Below the pieces are notes generated by a model. That model was not told where the DNA came from. It ran no database searches and was given only the letters and a program-made list of their open reading frames with translations. Made by a program: the position numbers and the translations under genes. Positions 54,817-63,477 of a stretch of 64,000 nt of DNA are shown here, one piece after another. The stretch's first letter is position 1. Every line of letters begins with the position of its first letter. The stretch comes from Norana najaformis (Eukaryota; Annelida; Clitellata; Crassiclitellata; Hormogastridae), in assembly GCA_964023275.1 (NCBI GenBank), contig OZ029913.1, positions 48,363,976 to 48,427,975 of the forward strand, given 5' to 3'.

Positions 54817-54882
54817 CTATTTACTCAGAAAATTACGTTTAACAGACAAGCGCGAACTTTTTCTTAACAGCTTTAACAACTT

Positions 54883-55273
54883 TTAACATCTTTTAACTTT
54901 CTTAACAGTTCCAACCCCCATTCCCGTCCGAGATTTTGCCGACATAATAGCTGATACGAGTTTGGCGTCTTTTTTCTCATACTCCGGAACATCATCGGTG
55001 AGTGCAATTTTTTACGCTGCTGCAGCTAAAATGTCGTCTGCGTGGTTACGCCCAGCGGTATCTTTATGTTGTGCATAAGCAACATCGTGGTGGAGACATG
55101 CATGATCGAGTTGGTTAATGCCACGATAGCCTTGTGACAATCGTTTATCGAGTTTTGTAAATGGTCCACAGAAGGAGTTTTCCGGTGTTTTGAAAGCTGC
55201 CACCCGGAATGTTTTCCGAAGAAAAACCAGACAGAAGTTTCATGTGCATCTCCGGTAGAGGCAGAAAATTCAT
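54883..55273 (-). pseudogene. Phospholipase A2-like VP1-type virion protein, frameshifted
   Basis: PLA2 domains of this kind, known from parvovirus VP1, let a particle breach endosomal membrane. The start MNFLPLPEMHMKLL overlaps the stop of the zinc-ribbon gene (ATGA at 55270-55273). After a shift near 55165 follow the calcium-loop-like FCGPFTKLDKRL (usual CGPGT) and LDHACLHHDVAYA with the catalytic HD pair, then RNHADDILA. A further shift precedes a C-terminal tail with DVPEYEKKDAKLVSAIMSAK and a basic end. Function as a virion protein is inferred from family and context. Confidence 0.75.
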
Positions 55274-55440
55274 CGCGCTGTTAAAAAATCCTCTGCCCGA
55301 CGATTTTTTTCGGCTATAATCTGACTTTTCTTAGTACCACAAACGGCACAAGTTCCTTTCATAGCGAGTCGACCATTTCGAAGCACTACGCTTGTCACAT
55401 TTAAAGTTACCGTACGTTTTTTACATCGGTGGCAATACAT
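55270..55440 (-). CDS. Small zinc-ribbon protein
   Basis: A complete 56-residue frame, ATG 55440 to TGA 55270. YCHRCKKRT and GTCAVCGTKKS give two CxxC pairs about 28 residues apart, a zinc ribbon, with basic residues around. The pattern resembles small zinc-ribbon proteins (DUF5679-like) encoded next to or fused with PLA2-like proteins in related elements. Its stop overlaps the start of the PLA2 gene in ATGA, suggesting reinitiation, or that both were once one frame. It starts 34 bp from the ATPase gene, which runs the other way. Confidence 0.7.
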   Translation of the reverse strand: MYCHRCKKRTVTLNVTSVVLRNGRLAMKGTCAVCGTKKSQIIAEKNRRAEDFLTAR

Positions 55441-55474
55441 TTTGACTTATATAAAAACCGACGCTTGAGTTTAG
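55441..55474. promoter_or_regulatory. Short divergent promoter between zinc ribbon and ATPase genes
   Basis: Only 34 bp separate the two start codons. TATATAAAA at 55448-55456 is a good TATA-like sequence for the ATPase side. Such a short spacer means at least one transcript starts inside the neighbouring gene or both have nearly no leader. Confidence 0.45.
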
Positions 55475-56158
55475 ATGGAGATAACAAACTTTGATCTCGA
55501 AACGAAAGATAAGTCGCATCACCACTGGTTACTTCCATCCAGCATTCGCGGCATAATTTGTGGACCCAGTGGTTGTGGCAAAACAAACTTACTACTCAAC
55601 CTTCTTCTCAAAAAGGGCTATCTGACATTTGACCGTTTGCATCTATATTCAAAGTCGTTGGGACAAGAAAAGTATCAATTTCTTCGAGACTGGTCAACAG
55701 AGCTTGAAAAAGTGGCTGGAAAAGAAGTTGCATCGTTTCAATCTTCGTCCGATGATATTATTCCGGTCGAATCCCTCGATAAAAATAAGCGAAGCATCAT
55801 GGTCTTCGACGACGTGATGCTGGAAAAACAGGGACCAATCGAAAAATATTTCACCATGGGACGTCACGGCGGTGCGGACTGTTTCTACCTGACTCAGAAT
55901 TATTTTCGAATTCCAAAACAGACAATCCGCGATAATGCCAACCTCATCATCATTTTCAACCAAGACACCAAAAATCTGCGAGCAATTCACAACACGTTCG
56001 TAGGTGGTGATATGCCGTTCGACGAATTTCGTGCTTTTTTCAACGAGTGCGTCGCTCAGCCTTATGGTTTTGCAGCGATCGACCTCACGACTAAGCTTTA
56101 CGAGGAAAAATATCGATGCGGATTTGATCGTTTTTATATACCCAAGTCGTGTATTTAA
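55475..56158 (+). CDS. ATPase: FtsK/HerA-type DNA-packaging ATPase
   Basis: An intact 227-residue protein that would pump DNA into the capsid. Walker A is GPSGCGKT at residues 30-37; Walker B is IMVFDD at 108-113; a polar sensor segment FYLTQNYFRIPKQTIRDN follows at about 138-155. Length and motif layout match A32-like packaging ATPases of Polintons and adintoviruses. It is the only long viral gene here without any stop or shift. TATATAAAA lies 20-30 bp upstream of the start. Confidence 0.9.
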   Translation: MEITNFDLETKDKSHHHWLLPSSIRGIICGPSGCGKTNLLLNLLLKKGYLTFDRLHLYSKSLGQEKYQFLRDWSTELEKVAGKEVASFQSSSDDIIPVESLDKNKRSIMVFDDVMLEKQGPIEKYFTMGRHGGADCFYLTQNYFRIPKQTIRDNANLIIIFNQDTKNLRAIHNTFVGGDMPFDEFRAFFNECVAQPYGFAAIDLTTKLYEEKYRCGFDRFYIPKSCI

Positions 56159-56290
56159 ACATTTTCGACCACTTTTATATCTACATGTCATGTATTTATA
56201 CAAGTTTCAACCACTACTATATTTACATGTCATGTATTTATACAGAGTTTAACCACTAATATATCTACATGTCATGTATTTAAACATATG
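56139..56290. repeat. Tandem repeat, period about 47 bp, three full copies
   Basis: TATATCTACATGTCATGTATTTATACA-type units are separated by AACCACT-type linkers. The first, diverged unit overlaps the last codons of the ATPase gene (CCCAAGTCGTGTATTTAAACA), so the array probably grew from the gene's own 3' end. ACATGT is palindromic. Confidence 0.8.
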
Positions 56291-56311
56291 TAGACGATTA
56301 CGTAAAACATA

Positions 56312-57365
56312 ATGTGGACTAAAGTGACAACGAAACAAGATCGCGATGCGTTGTCTCAGGATTACCTGGCACGCAAAAATCGACTCCAGAAACGTTTTGA
56401 GGCAGAAAAACTCGGAGAAGCTGACTTGTTGTTTGACGCGGCAAAAACATTTTCAGCCAATAACCGCAGCAACGAGCGAATCAACCGAGACGACGAAAGT
56501 ACAGCTAAATAAAGTCACTAATGCTCTACAACACCTGCCAGCGGAGATCGCAGCCGAAGCTAATTTTAATCCGATTGCCGCACTGTTTGGAGATACCACA
56601 CCGGCATTGCCAGCACCAACTACTGGTTCAGTCGCGATTGTAGATCCCGACCGCGATCTCGACATTGAAACGATTAAAAACCACGAATTTAAACTACCAA
56701 ACGAACTTCCCCAAGCCGAAATAAGCAGAGTTATTGATGAAGTTACAAAATTTAATCGGCAAAAGCTCGGAGTTGCAAAGAGAAAAGCGACTCCCGCGGA
56801 GAAAATCGCCATCGATCGAGAAATAAAGGCCCTTGGCGCGTATAGAACTCGACTTCGACTTATAGAAGATGGCTATCGTCTCATACCACCCACAGGAAAA
56901 GGTATCTAAACGCCTCTGAAAATACAAGGACATCGATTCGGCGAACTTTTCATCGATCCCGTGTCATTGATGGCTGGCAGTTTAAGAGCATTTAACGGTG
57001 GAAATCTCGTTCTCGAAGCTCCTGCCGACGAATCGTTGTATAACCTTCTGACTAAACGTTTCGTTAAAACTAAACGGTATTCACCGCAAGCAATAGAAAC
57101 TTTTAGAAAATTGGTCAAACTGGCCCAGCTGCCCATTCACGGACGAACGAGCAAAAAACATCAGCTTATTCAAGGCGAAAGTTTACAGTTTTACAACGAT
57201 CCAAACGTCCTTGTAGAGCGTTTACAACTTTTGGTGGCTTCTAAGGCGGCTGGTAACACTGGACTGGATAATGAGATATCGTCGATTCTCGACGAATTGA
57301 TGCGTTCGGGTGCAGTTCTTAAAGAGTTAGCACTCAAGTTGAACAGAAATTTACTCATAACATAA
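56312..57365 (+). pseudogene. Conserved Polinton/adintovirus protein of unknown function, broken
   Basis: Three pieces in different frames. The start at ATG 56312 has a charged helical part (QDRDALSQDYLARKNRLQKR). A shift near 56500 leads to a proline-rich linker and LPQAEISRVIDEVTKFNRQK with KAIDREIK-like helices. A stop at 56907-56909 and a shift lead to RFVKTKRYSPQAIETFRKLV, LQFYNDPNVLVERLQLLVAS and NEISSILDELMRSGAVLKEL. I recognise the last block from related elements, always near the ATPase and capsid genes. It is probably virion-associated; no enzyme motif is visible. Confidence 0.6.
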
Positions 57366-57376
57366 ACAACAACAAC

Positions 57377-58163
57377 ATGGGAAAACTTCTCGAGGAAATT
57401 CGAGATCTGACGTTACTGCTAACTCAGCGGGAAAATCTCAGCGTGGTAGTCACTTCAAACACCACAGACTGGACCACTTTTTCAATTCACCGCTGTATCT
57501 CGATCCAAAACAGCGTTTCGAGTTGGCTTTAGTAAATCTCGAGACCTACAATTCCATTCCCAACATTTCCAACACCAACAATGAGTTCGTCTATAGTTGG
57601 GATGGCGGTACGACTTGGAAAACGATCAAGATACCCGAAGGAAGTTACGAAATCACACAAATCAACGCCGGAATTCAGCGACAGCTCGTGGTAAATGGTC
57701 ACTGAGATTCTTCAAATAAATCCCGCTATATTACCGTAGCGGCTAACGTTTCGTCTCAACGAGCTTATGTGGAAATATTTAAACGCATTTATCAGGTAAA
57801 CATGGCGAAGTCCACCATCGGAACCACTCTCGGTTTTAAACCCACAACTCTTGTAGGTACGACGAGTTATAACGAAGCAGAAATCCGGTAAACATTCTTT
57901 CGGTAAATTGTATCCTAGTAAACTGTGACATAATCGGTGGTTCGTATCGCGGTGGTGACCAGTTACCGGTGATTTACAGTTTTTTTCCGAATGTATCGCC
58001 TGGTTATAAGATAGTCGAAGCCCCGAATAACCTGGTGTACTTACCAGTATTACCAGCAGGTAATGTACAGCGAATGCGAGTTTGGCTAACGGATCAGAAT
58101 GGTGAACAATTAAACCTTCGCGGCGAAACTGTTACTATAAGGTTTCACATTCGAAGTTTGTAA
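57377..58163 (+). pseudogene. Penton-like minor capsid protein, broken
   Basis: The start ATG 57377 encodes MGKLLEEIRDLTLLLTQREN. A shift near 57490 leads to LVNLETYNSIPNISNTNNEF and SWDGGTTWKTIKIPEGSYEI, followed by a TGA at 57703-57705. The frame goes on past the TGA and then, after another shift, to a C-terminus with VIYSFFPNVSPGYKIVEAPN and RMRVWLTDQNGEQLNLRGET, a beta-strand-rich pattern fitting a single jelly roll. In Polinton-type elements such a gene encodes the vertex protein. The assignment rests on resemblance and place between ATPase and major capsid gene. Confidence 0.6.
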
Positions 58164-58212
58164 CAAAAATGTTCGTTTTTTCCAGTCACATCGGTCATAA
58201 CGACGTTATGTC

Positions 58213-58627
58213 ATGGGTGGTGGATTTTTCGACTGGATAAGTAGTGCAGCTCGTGCACTCGGTTCGGTCGGTCGATCTGCCGTTTCATTCATTTCGGCAA
58301 ATAAGGACACGATAAAAAATGTCGCGGATGTGGCCGGCAATGTGGCAAAATCTGGTGCTAAAACAGTTTCTGCGGTTAAAAAAATTGTCGACGCATTAAA
58401 AACAAAACACGCTGCTGCTGAAACGACAAAAAATACTCCCTGCTCCTCTAGAAAAAGTACTTAGCGATAAAAGTATCGAGTTTCTGAAGCAGCTAACGAC
58501 CGCGGAAAGTCCTCTTGCGTCAACAATGACGACTCAATACATAAATAGTCGTATTGCTGGGTCTGGTTTTAAAACTTTACAAGCAAAATGTCGCGGTGGC
58601 AGAGGTTTATTTCTCGGTCCTCAATAA
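58213..58627 (+). pseudogene. Minor virion protein with amphipathic N-terminus, frameshifted
   Basis: ATG 58213 begins MGGGFFDWISSAARALGSVG, a glycine-rich amphipathic helix, followed by an alanine/lysine-rich helical part (AKSGAKTVSAVKKIVDALKT). A shift near 58435 leads to a C-terminus with LEKVLSDKSIEFLKQL and GGRGLFLGP at 58625-58627 stop. Position before the major capsid gene and the helix suggest an internal, possibly membrane-active cement protein; this is inference. Confidence 0.5.
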
Positions 58628-58674
58628 TTTTTTAACCGATGTCGTATTAAAGACTGACGTTTTTCTGATATAAA

Positions 58675-59970
58675 ATGGCGACCGTAAACGTTGCGAGTGA
58701 AATTTTAGACATCGCGGAATCGGTGCCGGTCGACGAAAGCATCGAATCTTTTGAATATCGCGAGTACGAATCACAAAATTCTGCTGCCATAAATAATGGA
58801 CAAGCAATACAGATCGATATTCAAAATCAAGACGTTTTTACACAACCATCCAAAAGTTATCTTCTCGTTGAAGATAGACTCGTTTCTATTGAAGCGGCTT
58901 ATGTGGTTGGAACTTTGATCGCACTCACCAATAATGCTATTCCGTACATGTTCTCTCAAATTCGGTATTTAATCAACAACACCGAAATAGAAAATGTGAT
59001 GTCTCCCGGGCAAGCCACAACTATGAGAGGTATGCTAATTTACGGCGACGATTTTTTCAAAGCTGAAGGTTTAAACATGTGTTGGCAAAAAAATACGACT
59101 GCTGCGGCTGCTCAAGGAAATCTCGGCTTCGAAGCACGACGACAGTTGATTATCGCTAGACCAGATCCCATCGGTTCGTTTTCGTTCGTCGTTCCGCTGA
59201 GACATCTGTTTGGTTTTTGTGACGACCATCACAAGGTTGTTTACGGAATCAAACAATCTCTGCTGCTTAGTCGACAAGCCGATGCCGATGCAATTTTTCG
59301 AAATCAAGCACCGGTAAATGGACGAATCGAGCTGTCAAAACTTTCATGGTTCATGCCACACGTTATTCCAGCGTTTTAGTATAAGAGCGCGATGATGAAA
59401 CAGATCGAAAATAAAGTCAAAGTTCCAGTGGCATTTCGCGCTATGCAATTCGACAACATCGCGGTACCACAAGCAACGACTTTTTCGTGGAGATTGAGCG
59501 TAAAATCTGGCACCGAAAAACCGCGATGGATTTTGATCGCATTTCAAACGGGAAAAGCTGCTCACCAAGAGCAAAATCCCGCTTTATTCGATCACGTTCG
59601 AGTTCGCAATATCTATGCCATGTTGAACAGCGATCGATATCCAGTTGTAGACATGAATTTAAACTTTAGGCAGCTAAGAACTTCTCGCGCATAAAAAGCT
59701 CTGCGGGATTTTAAAGAGGAATATTATGGTATGGACTCACGAGAATCTTCGTCCCAAATAACCCCTATCGATTTCGTTGACCTATTTCCGATTTTCGTTC
59801 TAGACTTTCGCAGACAATCCGAACGTTTAAAAACCTCCGTTCAGGGCATCTAAATCAAAGTTGACTTCGATGCTGCAGTGCCAGCAAATACGACGGCTTT
59901 TGCAGTCTTGATCAGCGATTGTCTCTTGTACCTCGAATCCGATGGGAGCAAGTTCAATGCCGTTTACTAA
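58675..59970 (+). pseudogene. MCP: Major capsid protein (double jelly roll, hexon-like), lightly damaged
   Basis: It would form the icosahedral shell. ATG 58675 starts a frame of 234 codons ended by TAG 59377-59379; the same frame stays open beyond it to 59694. After a shift near 59694 the C-terminus continues, with a TAA at 59851-59853, to a stop at 59968-59970. Total length of about 430 codons is normal. Typical blocks are SFEYREYESQNSAAINNGQ, IQNQDVFTQPSKSYLLVE, GQATTMRGMLIYGDDFFKAE, FSFVVPLRHLFGFCDDHHKV and KVPVAFRAMQFDNI. I recognise these from Polinton/adintovirus-type capsid genes in invertebrates. Confidence 0.85.
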
Positions 59971-60008
59971 CAATTAGAAATATCTTCCCTTTCGATTTAT
60001 TAAGAAAA

Positions 60009-60209
60009 ATGACTTCTGAATATATTTCATTCGGTCTCGCGTTGACCGAGAGGCAAAAAATAGTACTAGCTAAAGCCGCCAAAGATGGAACTGGGGCTAC
60101 GATTCGGCTGGCTTCAAACCAGCTTCACGGGGAAGATAAATTGGGGCTAACGAAACGACAGATTGCCCATATTCAGAAAAAAAGAGGAGTGGTGACGGTG
60201 TCGAATTAA
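60009..60209 (+). CDS. Small basic protein next to the capsid gene
   Basis: An intact 66-residue frame from ATG 60009. FGLALTERQKIVLAKAAKDG is followed by ATIRLASNQLHGEDKLGLTK and RQIAHIQKKRG. Two similar halves (LTxxQ...KAxKxGxGxxIRL / LTKRQIxxIQKK) suggest an internal duplication. Small proteins with this pattern lie next to capsid genes in related elements. Charge and size would fit a core or DNA-condensing protein; function unknown. Confidence 0.6.
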   Translation: MTSEYISFGLALTERQKIVLAKAAKDGTGATIRLASNQLHGEDKLGLTKRQIAHIQKKRGVVTVSN

Positions 60210-60233
60210 GGTTTACAAAAAAAGCTTACAAAT

Positions 60234-60531
60234 ATGATAAAAAGGTGGATTTCTTCCGCTTTTAACTCTCCTCACATTACTTTTCAGTGGACTCGCTGCG
60301 GCTGGTAGAATAGCTGGTGGGGTAACAAAGGCGGTACACAACAAACGAGCCAACGATGTGGCTCTGGCTGAGTCTAAACGAGGCAACGGTGCAGCTCTGG
60401 CTGAGGCTGAGCGTCATAATCGAGAAGTTGAAGCTCGACGGAAAGGTTCTGGATTGTTTCTCGGGCGTGAGACTCGTGGCGGTTGTTGTCCGATGTGTAG
60501 AGGATCCGGTTTATATCTTTCAAAAAACTAG
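60234..60531 (+). pseudogene. Small glycine-rich membrane-type virion protein
   Basis: A frame open from 60241 to the stop at 60529-60531 starts KGGFLPLLTLLTLLFSGLAA, one hydrophobic segment of about 20 residues, followed by a charged helix (ALAEAERHNREVEARRK) and a tail with GSGLFLGRE, GGCCPMCRG and GSGLYLSKN. The nearest ATG, 60234, is out of frame by one, so a small indel has separated it. The pattern of GGFLPLL start and repeated GLxL motifs recurs in related elements. Its role is unknown; an adenovirus pX/pVI-like part in the particle is possible. Confidence 0.55.
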
Positions 60532-60867
60532 AACCTTTGAGCAACCTAGATATCGAGAAAGCCGCTAAATTCCTACCAAATTTTCGCGGTGTTTTATGCG
60601 TGATAGCCTTCCGTCTACGATACACGATAAGGAATGCGGAGTTGTCAATCTAGATTCCAGATTCGGTAATGGAACTCATTGGGTGGCATACCACAAAATT
60701 GGCCCATTTGCCTACTATTTCGACAGTTATGGTCAAGATCCGCCTCAAGAACTTTCTCGATTAGAACGCAAACGTTTGAAATTCAGGGTCCCGACGATGT
60801 AATGTGTGGTCATCTCTGCCTTTTTTGCTTAGAGAAATCGCCGAAGGTCGGAAATTTGAAGATATAA
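60532..60867 (+). pseudogene. PRO: Adenovirus-type maturation protease, frameshifted
   Basis: A cysteine protease that would cut capsid precursors. The start overlaps the preceding gene: LSNLDIEKAAKFLPNFRGV, then after a shift near 60595 MRDSLPS and ECGVVNLDSRFGNGTHWVAY with the catalytic His, YYFDSYGQDPPQEL with the catalytic acidic residue, and after a second shift near 60795 GPDDVMCGHLCLFCL with the catalytic Cys. The His-Asp-Cys order and spacing are those of adenain-like proteases. No clear ATG is seen for the first block. Confidence 0.8.
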
Positions 60868-60905
60868 ACTATATAAATAATATAAATAAAGAACTATATA
60901 AATAA
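60868..60905 (+). promoter_or_regulatory. TATA-rich spacer before the fibre gene
   Basis: ACTATATAAATAATATAAAT with further TATATAAATAAG gives three overlapping TATA-like elements 45-80 bp before the first supported fibre codon. Good position for a promoter of the last gene of the virion module. Confidence 0.4.
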
Positions 60906-60950
60906 GTTTTTTCACAAAAAATCCCGGTCGATAAATTTGGTGGAAGCGGC

Positions 60951-62927
60951 GTGAGTTCGCAAGAAGTAGGACAGTTTAGCACTGTTGGACTCGTTCGCAG
61001 AACGGGCGATACCATGTTGGGAATTCTTTCGGCTGGTGAATTTCGACTGACAAACATCGGAACACCTCTGGAGGACATAGATGTCGCAACAAAAGGTTAC
61101 GCCGACACAATTTACCAAGATAATCTACAGCTTTCCGGTGGAACAGTGTCTGGCAACATCGACATGAATGGTCACAGAAATACCGGACTTCTCACAAACG
61201 AACCAAGATCCGAAAATGATGCGGCAAGTGTTGCACAAGTTTTGAAAGTGGTCACCGATGCCGTAACAAAGAGTGGGGCTCCAACGGGGCCAACGTGTCT
61301 GACGAACAAACTTTACGTCGATACTCACGTTTTCCAGCGCGTTCTCAAAACTGGTGACTCTATGACGGGAAATTTGGTCATGCGAGGAAACAGAGTGACT
61401 GGACTTCCTACAACAGCACCAGAAAGTACCAGCGATGCAACGAGTTTAGCACAGGTATCGCGATTAATTTCCGAAAGTACGGAACAATTAGCCACCAAAC
61501 AATTCGTGAACACTTTGGAAACTGCCATTAGGAGATATGCCGACGAAAAAGATGTCGTTGTTAAAAGATATGACGACGAAAAAGATGTCGCGCTGAGCAC
61601 AACCGTCAAACAGCACGCGGATGAGAAAGTCGCCGCTGCCGGACAATTCGCGAAAACGAATGGTGGTGTGTCGCAGATTTACGTCGATACTCAAGTTTCC
61701 CAGCGAATTTTCAAAACTGGGTACACTCTGACCGGAAATTTGATCATGCGAGGTAACAGAGTGACTGGTTTACCCACAACAACAATACCAGAAAATACAA
61801 GTGATGCAATGAGTTTGACACAGGTATCGCGATTGATTTCCGAAAGTACGGAACAATTGGCCACCAAACAATCCGTGAACACTTTGGAAACTGCAGTTAA
61901 AAGATATTCTGACGAAAAAGAAACTGTTGTTAAAAGATATGCCGACGAAAAAGATGTCGCGCTGAGTACAACCGTCAAACAGTATGCGGATGAGAAAGTC
62001 GCTGCTGCCAGACAATTCGCTGAAACGAATCGTGGTATGTCGCAGATTTACGTCGATTCACAAGTTTCCCAGCGTGTTCTCAAAACTGGTGACTCTATGA
62101 CGGGAAATTTGATCATGCGAGGTAATAGAGTAACTGGGTTACCCAAAACAACAACACCAGAAAATACAAGCGACGCTACGAGTTTGGCACAGGTAACGCG
62201 ATTGATTTCCAAAAGTACGGCACAATTAGTCACCAAACAATTCGTGAACACTTTGGAAACTGCAATTCAAAGATATTCCGACGAAAAAGATGTCGTTGTC
62301 AAAAGATATGCCGACGCAAAAGATGCAATGCTGAGCACTAACGTCAAACAGTATGCAGATGAGAAAGCTGCTGCAGTCAGACAATTCGCGGAAACGAATC
62401 GTAGTGTGTCACAGATTTACGTCGATTCTCAAGTTTCCCAGCGAGTTCTCAAAACTGGTGACACTATGACCGGAAATTTGATCATGCGAGGTAATAGAGT
62501 AACTGGACTTCCCACAACAACAACACCAGAAAACACAAGCGACGCCACGAGTTTGACACAGGTAACGCGATTGATTTCCGAAAGTATGACACAATTTGCT
62601 ACCAAACAGTTCGTGAACACTTTGGAAACTACAGTTAAAACGTATGCCGACGAAAAAGATGTTATCGTTAAAAATTCACACGTAGCCAAAACCGGCGATA
62701 CCATGTCTGGTGCTCTCGTTACGACTCAACTCGCCATTGGTGCAGAAGTTGGAGGACCCAAGATCGATATAAAACTCGGAAGTACTTCGTCAGCAACTGA
62801 CCTGAATTATGGTGTAAGGATAATACAGCCTGTTTGCAAGCCACATGGGATTCTGAAGGATTTACATTTTACCGTTGCGATGGAAATACCACAACTAAAA
62901 TCTGTACTTTTTCAAATTCGAGGTTGA
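60951..62927 (+). CDS. Fibre-like protein with phage-tail-fibre-type repeats
   Basis: A 658-residue frame. The listed start is GTG; the frame is open upstream to 60906 (IPVDKFGGSG), which looks conserved, so the true start is uncertain. Two blocks of the kind RTGDTMLGILSAGEFRLTNI...ATKGYAD open the protein. Then come three full repeats of 122-123 residues and a partial fourth, each with YVDxQVSQRxxKTG, TGNLIMRGNRVTGLP, SDATSL and a helical part with repeated YADEKDV and VKQYADEK. TGDxMTGNL...xxATKGYVD is the tail-fibre repeat of phages. A coiled, trimeric shaft is a reasonable model. The frame is lost near 62830 and continues as the next entry. Confidence 0.75.
   Translation: MSSQEVGQFSTVGLVRRTGDTMLGILSAGEFRLTNIGTPLEDIDVATKGYADTIYQDNLQLSGGTVSGNIDMNGHRNTGLLTNEPRSENDAASVAQVLKVVTDAVTKSGAPTGPTCLTNKLYVDTHVFQRVLKTGDSMTGNLVMRGNRVTGLPTTAPESTSDATSLAQVSRLISESTEQLATKQFVNTLETAIRRYADEKDVVVKRYDDEKDVALSTTVKQHADEKVAAAGQFAKTNGGVSQIYVDTQVSQRIFKTGYTLTGNLIMRGNRVTGLPTTTIPENTSDAMSLTQVSRLISESTEQLATKQSVNTLETAVKRYSDEKETVVKRYADEKDVALSTTVKQYADEKVAAARQFAETNRGMSQIYVDSQVSQRVLKTGDSMTGNLIMRGNRVTGLPKTTTPENTSDATSLAQVTRLISKSTAQLVTKQFVNTLETAIQRYSDEKDVVVKRYADAKDAMLSTNVKQYADEKAAAVRQFAETNRSVSQIYVDSQVSQRVLKTGDTMTGNLIMRGNRVTGLPTTTTPENTSDATSLTQVTRLISESMTQFATKQFVNTLETTVKTYADEKDVIVKNSHVAKTGDTMSGALVTTQLAIGAEVGGPKIDIKLGSTSSATDLNYGVRIIQPVCKPHGILKDLHFTVAMEIPQLKSVLFQIRG
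61311..62690 (+). repeat. Tandem 369-bp coding repeats in the fibre gene
   Basis: Repeat starts (TTTACGTCGATTCWCAAGTT type) lie at 61311, 61677, 62046 and 62415, so periods are 366, 369 and 369 bp. Nucleotide similarity is high along the entire unit including third codon positions, so the amplification is recent or kept uniform by recombination. Confidence 0.9.
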
Positions 62928-63477
62928 CGGGACTGCGAACTTCCCAAAATAATGAAGACACGGCAACCAAGGGCTATGTTGACGGTGTGATTATTCAAAG
63001 CAATGTTGGGTACATACCACCTCTGAGCGAAAATAATTCAAAATCTGGTTTTATAGTATGTGCAAGTTCGTTCTACGACAAACTACGCCAGCTGTGCATG
63101 GCATTTAACTCGCAAACCGAAAATGAGTGGTAACTGCTAACCAGACGGTTGGAGCTTGGATCCAGATTCAGTGTCCTACAACTGTGCGTATTTGGAAAGT
63201 CCGTCTCGCCGGTCTGAGATCTAACACAGAATGGATTAGGCAGTGGAAACTCGAAGGATCCAACGGTGGCAGATTCACGACACTTCTGAGGTCTCACTTC
63301 GATTTGGGTGTACTGGTGCGAGAGTTTGTCATTACAACAGGTTTTTCATATAGCATCTACCGGTTAGGCGTAGTTGCCGCAGAATCAACCAAAACAGGGC
63401 TTTCACACTTCCAAATCTTCATACAGGGTGCAACAACAACAACCAGCCCCTCCCAATTAAAAAATCGGAACATTTAA
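62834..63477 (+). pseudogene. Fibre-like protein, C-terminal discoidin-like part
   Basis: Two overlapping frames (62834-63133 and 63127-63477) continue the fibre. The first has another TGLRTSQNNEDTATKGYVDG block and then GYIPPLSENNSKSGF. The second has VGAWIQIQCPTTVRIWKVRL, WKLEGSNGGRFTTLL and REFVITTGFSYSIYRLGVVA with LSHFQIFIQ. The G-x-W-I-x-I-x-x-P / W-x-L-x-G-S-x-x-G-x-F-T-x-L / YRL pattern is that of F5/8-type C (discoidin) domains that bind sugars or lipids, so this could be the receptor-binding head. By eye only. Confidence 0.6.

Noticed and set aside
58660-58674. TATA box GATATAAA before the major capsid gene
   Set aside because: It directly abuts the ATG, leaving no room for a transcription start and leader, so it is unlikely to be the promoter of this gene.
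60951-62927. Bacteriophage or bacterial contamination, suggested by phage-like tail-fibre repeats
   Set aside because: The repeats follow directly after an adenovirus-type protease and Polinton-type capsid genes, with the same base composition, and the whole block is joined to eukaryotic transposons on the left.
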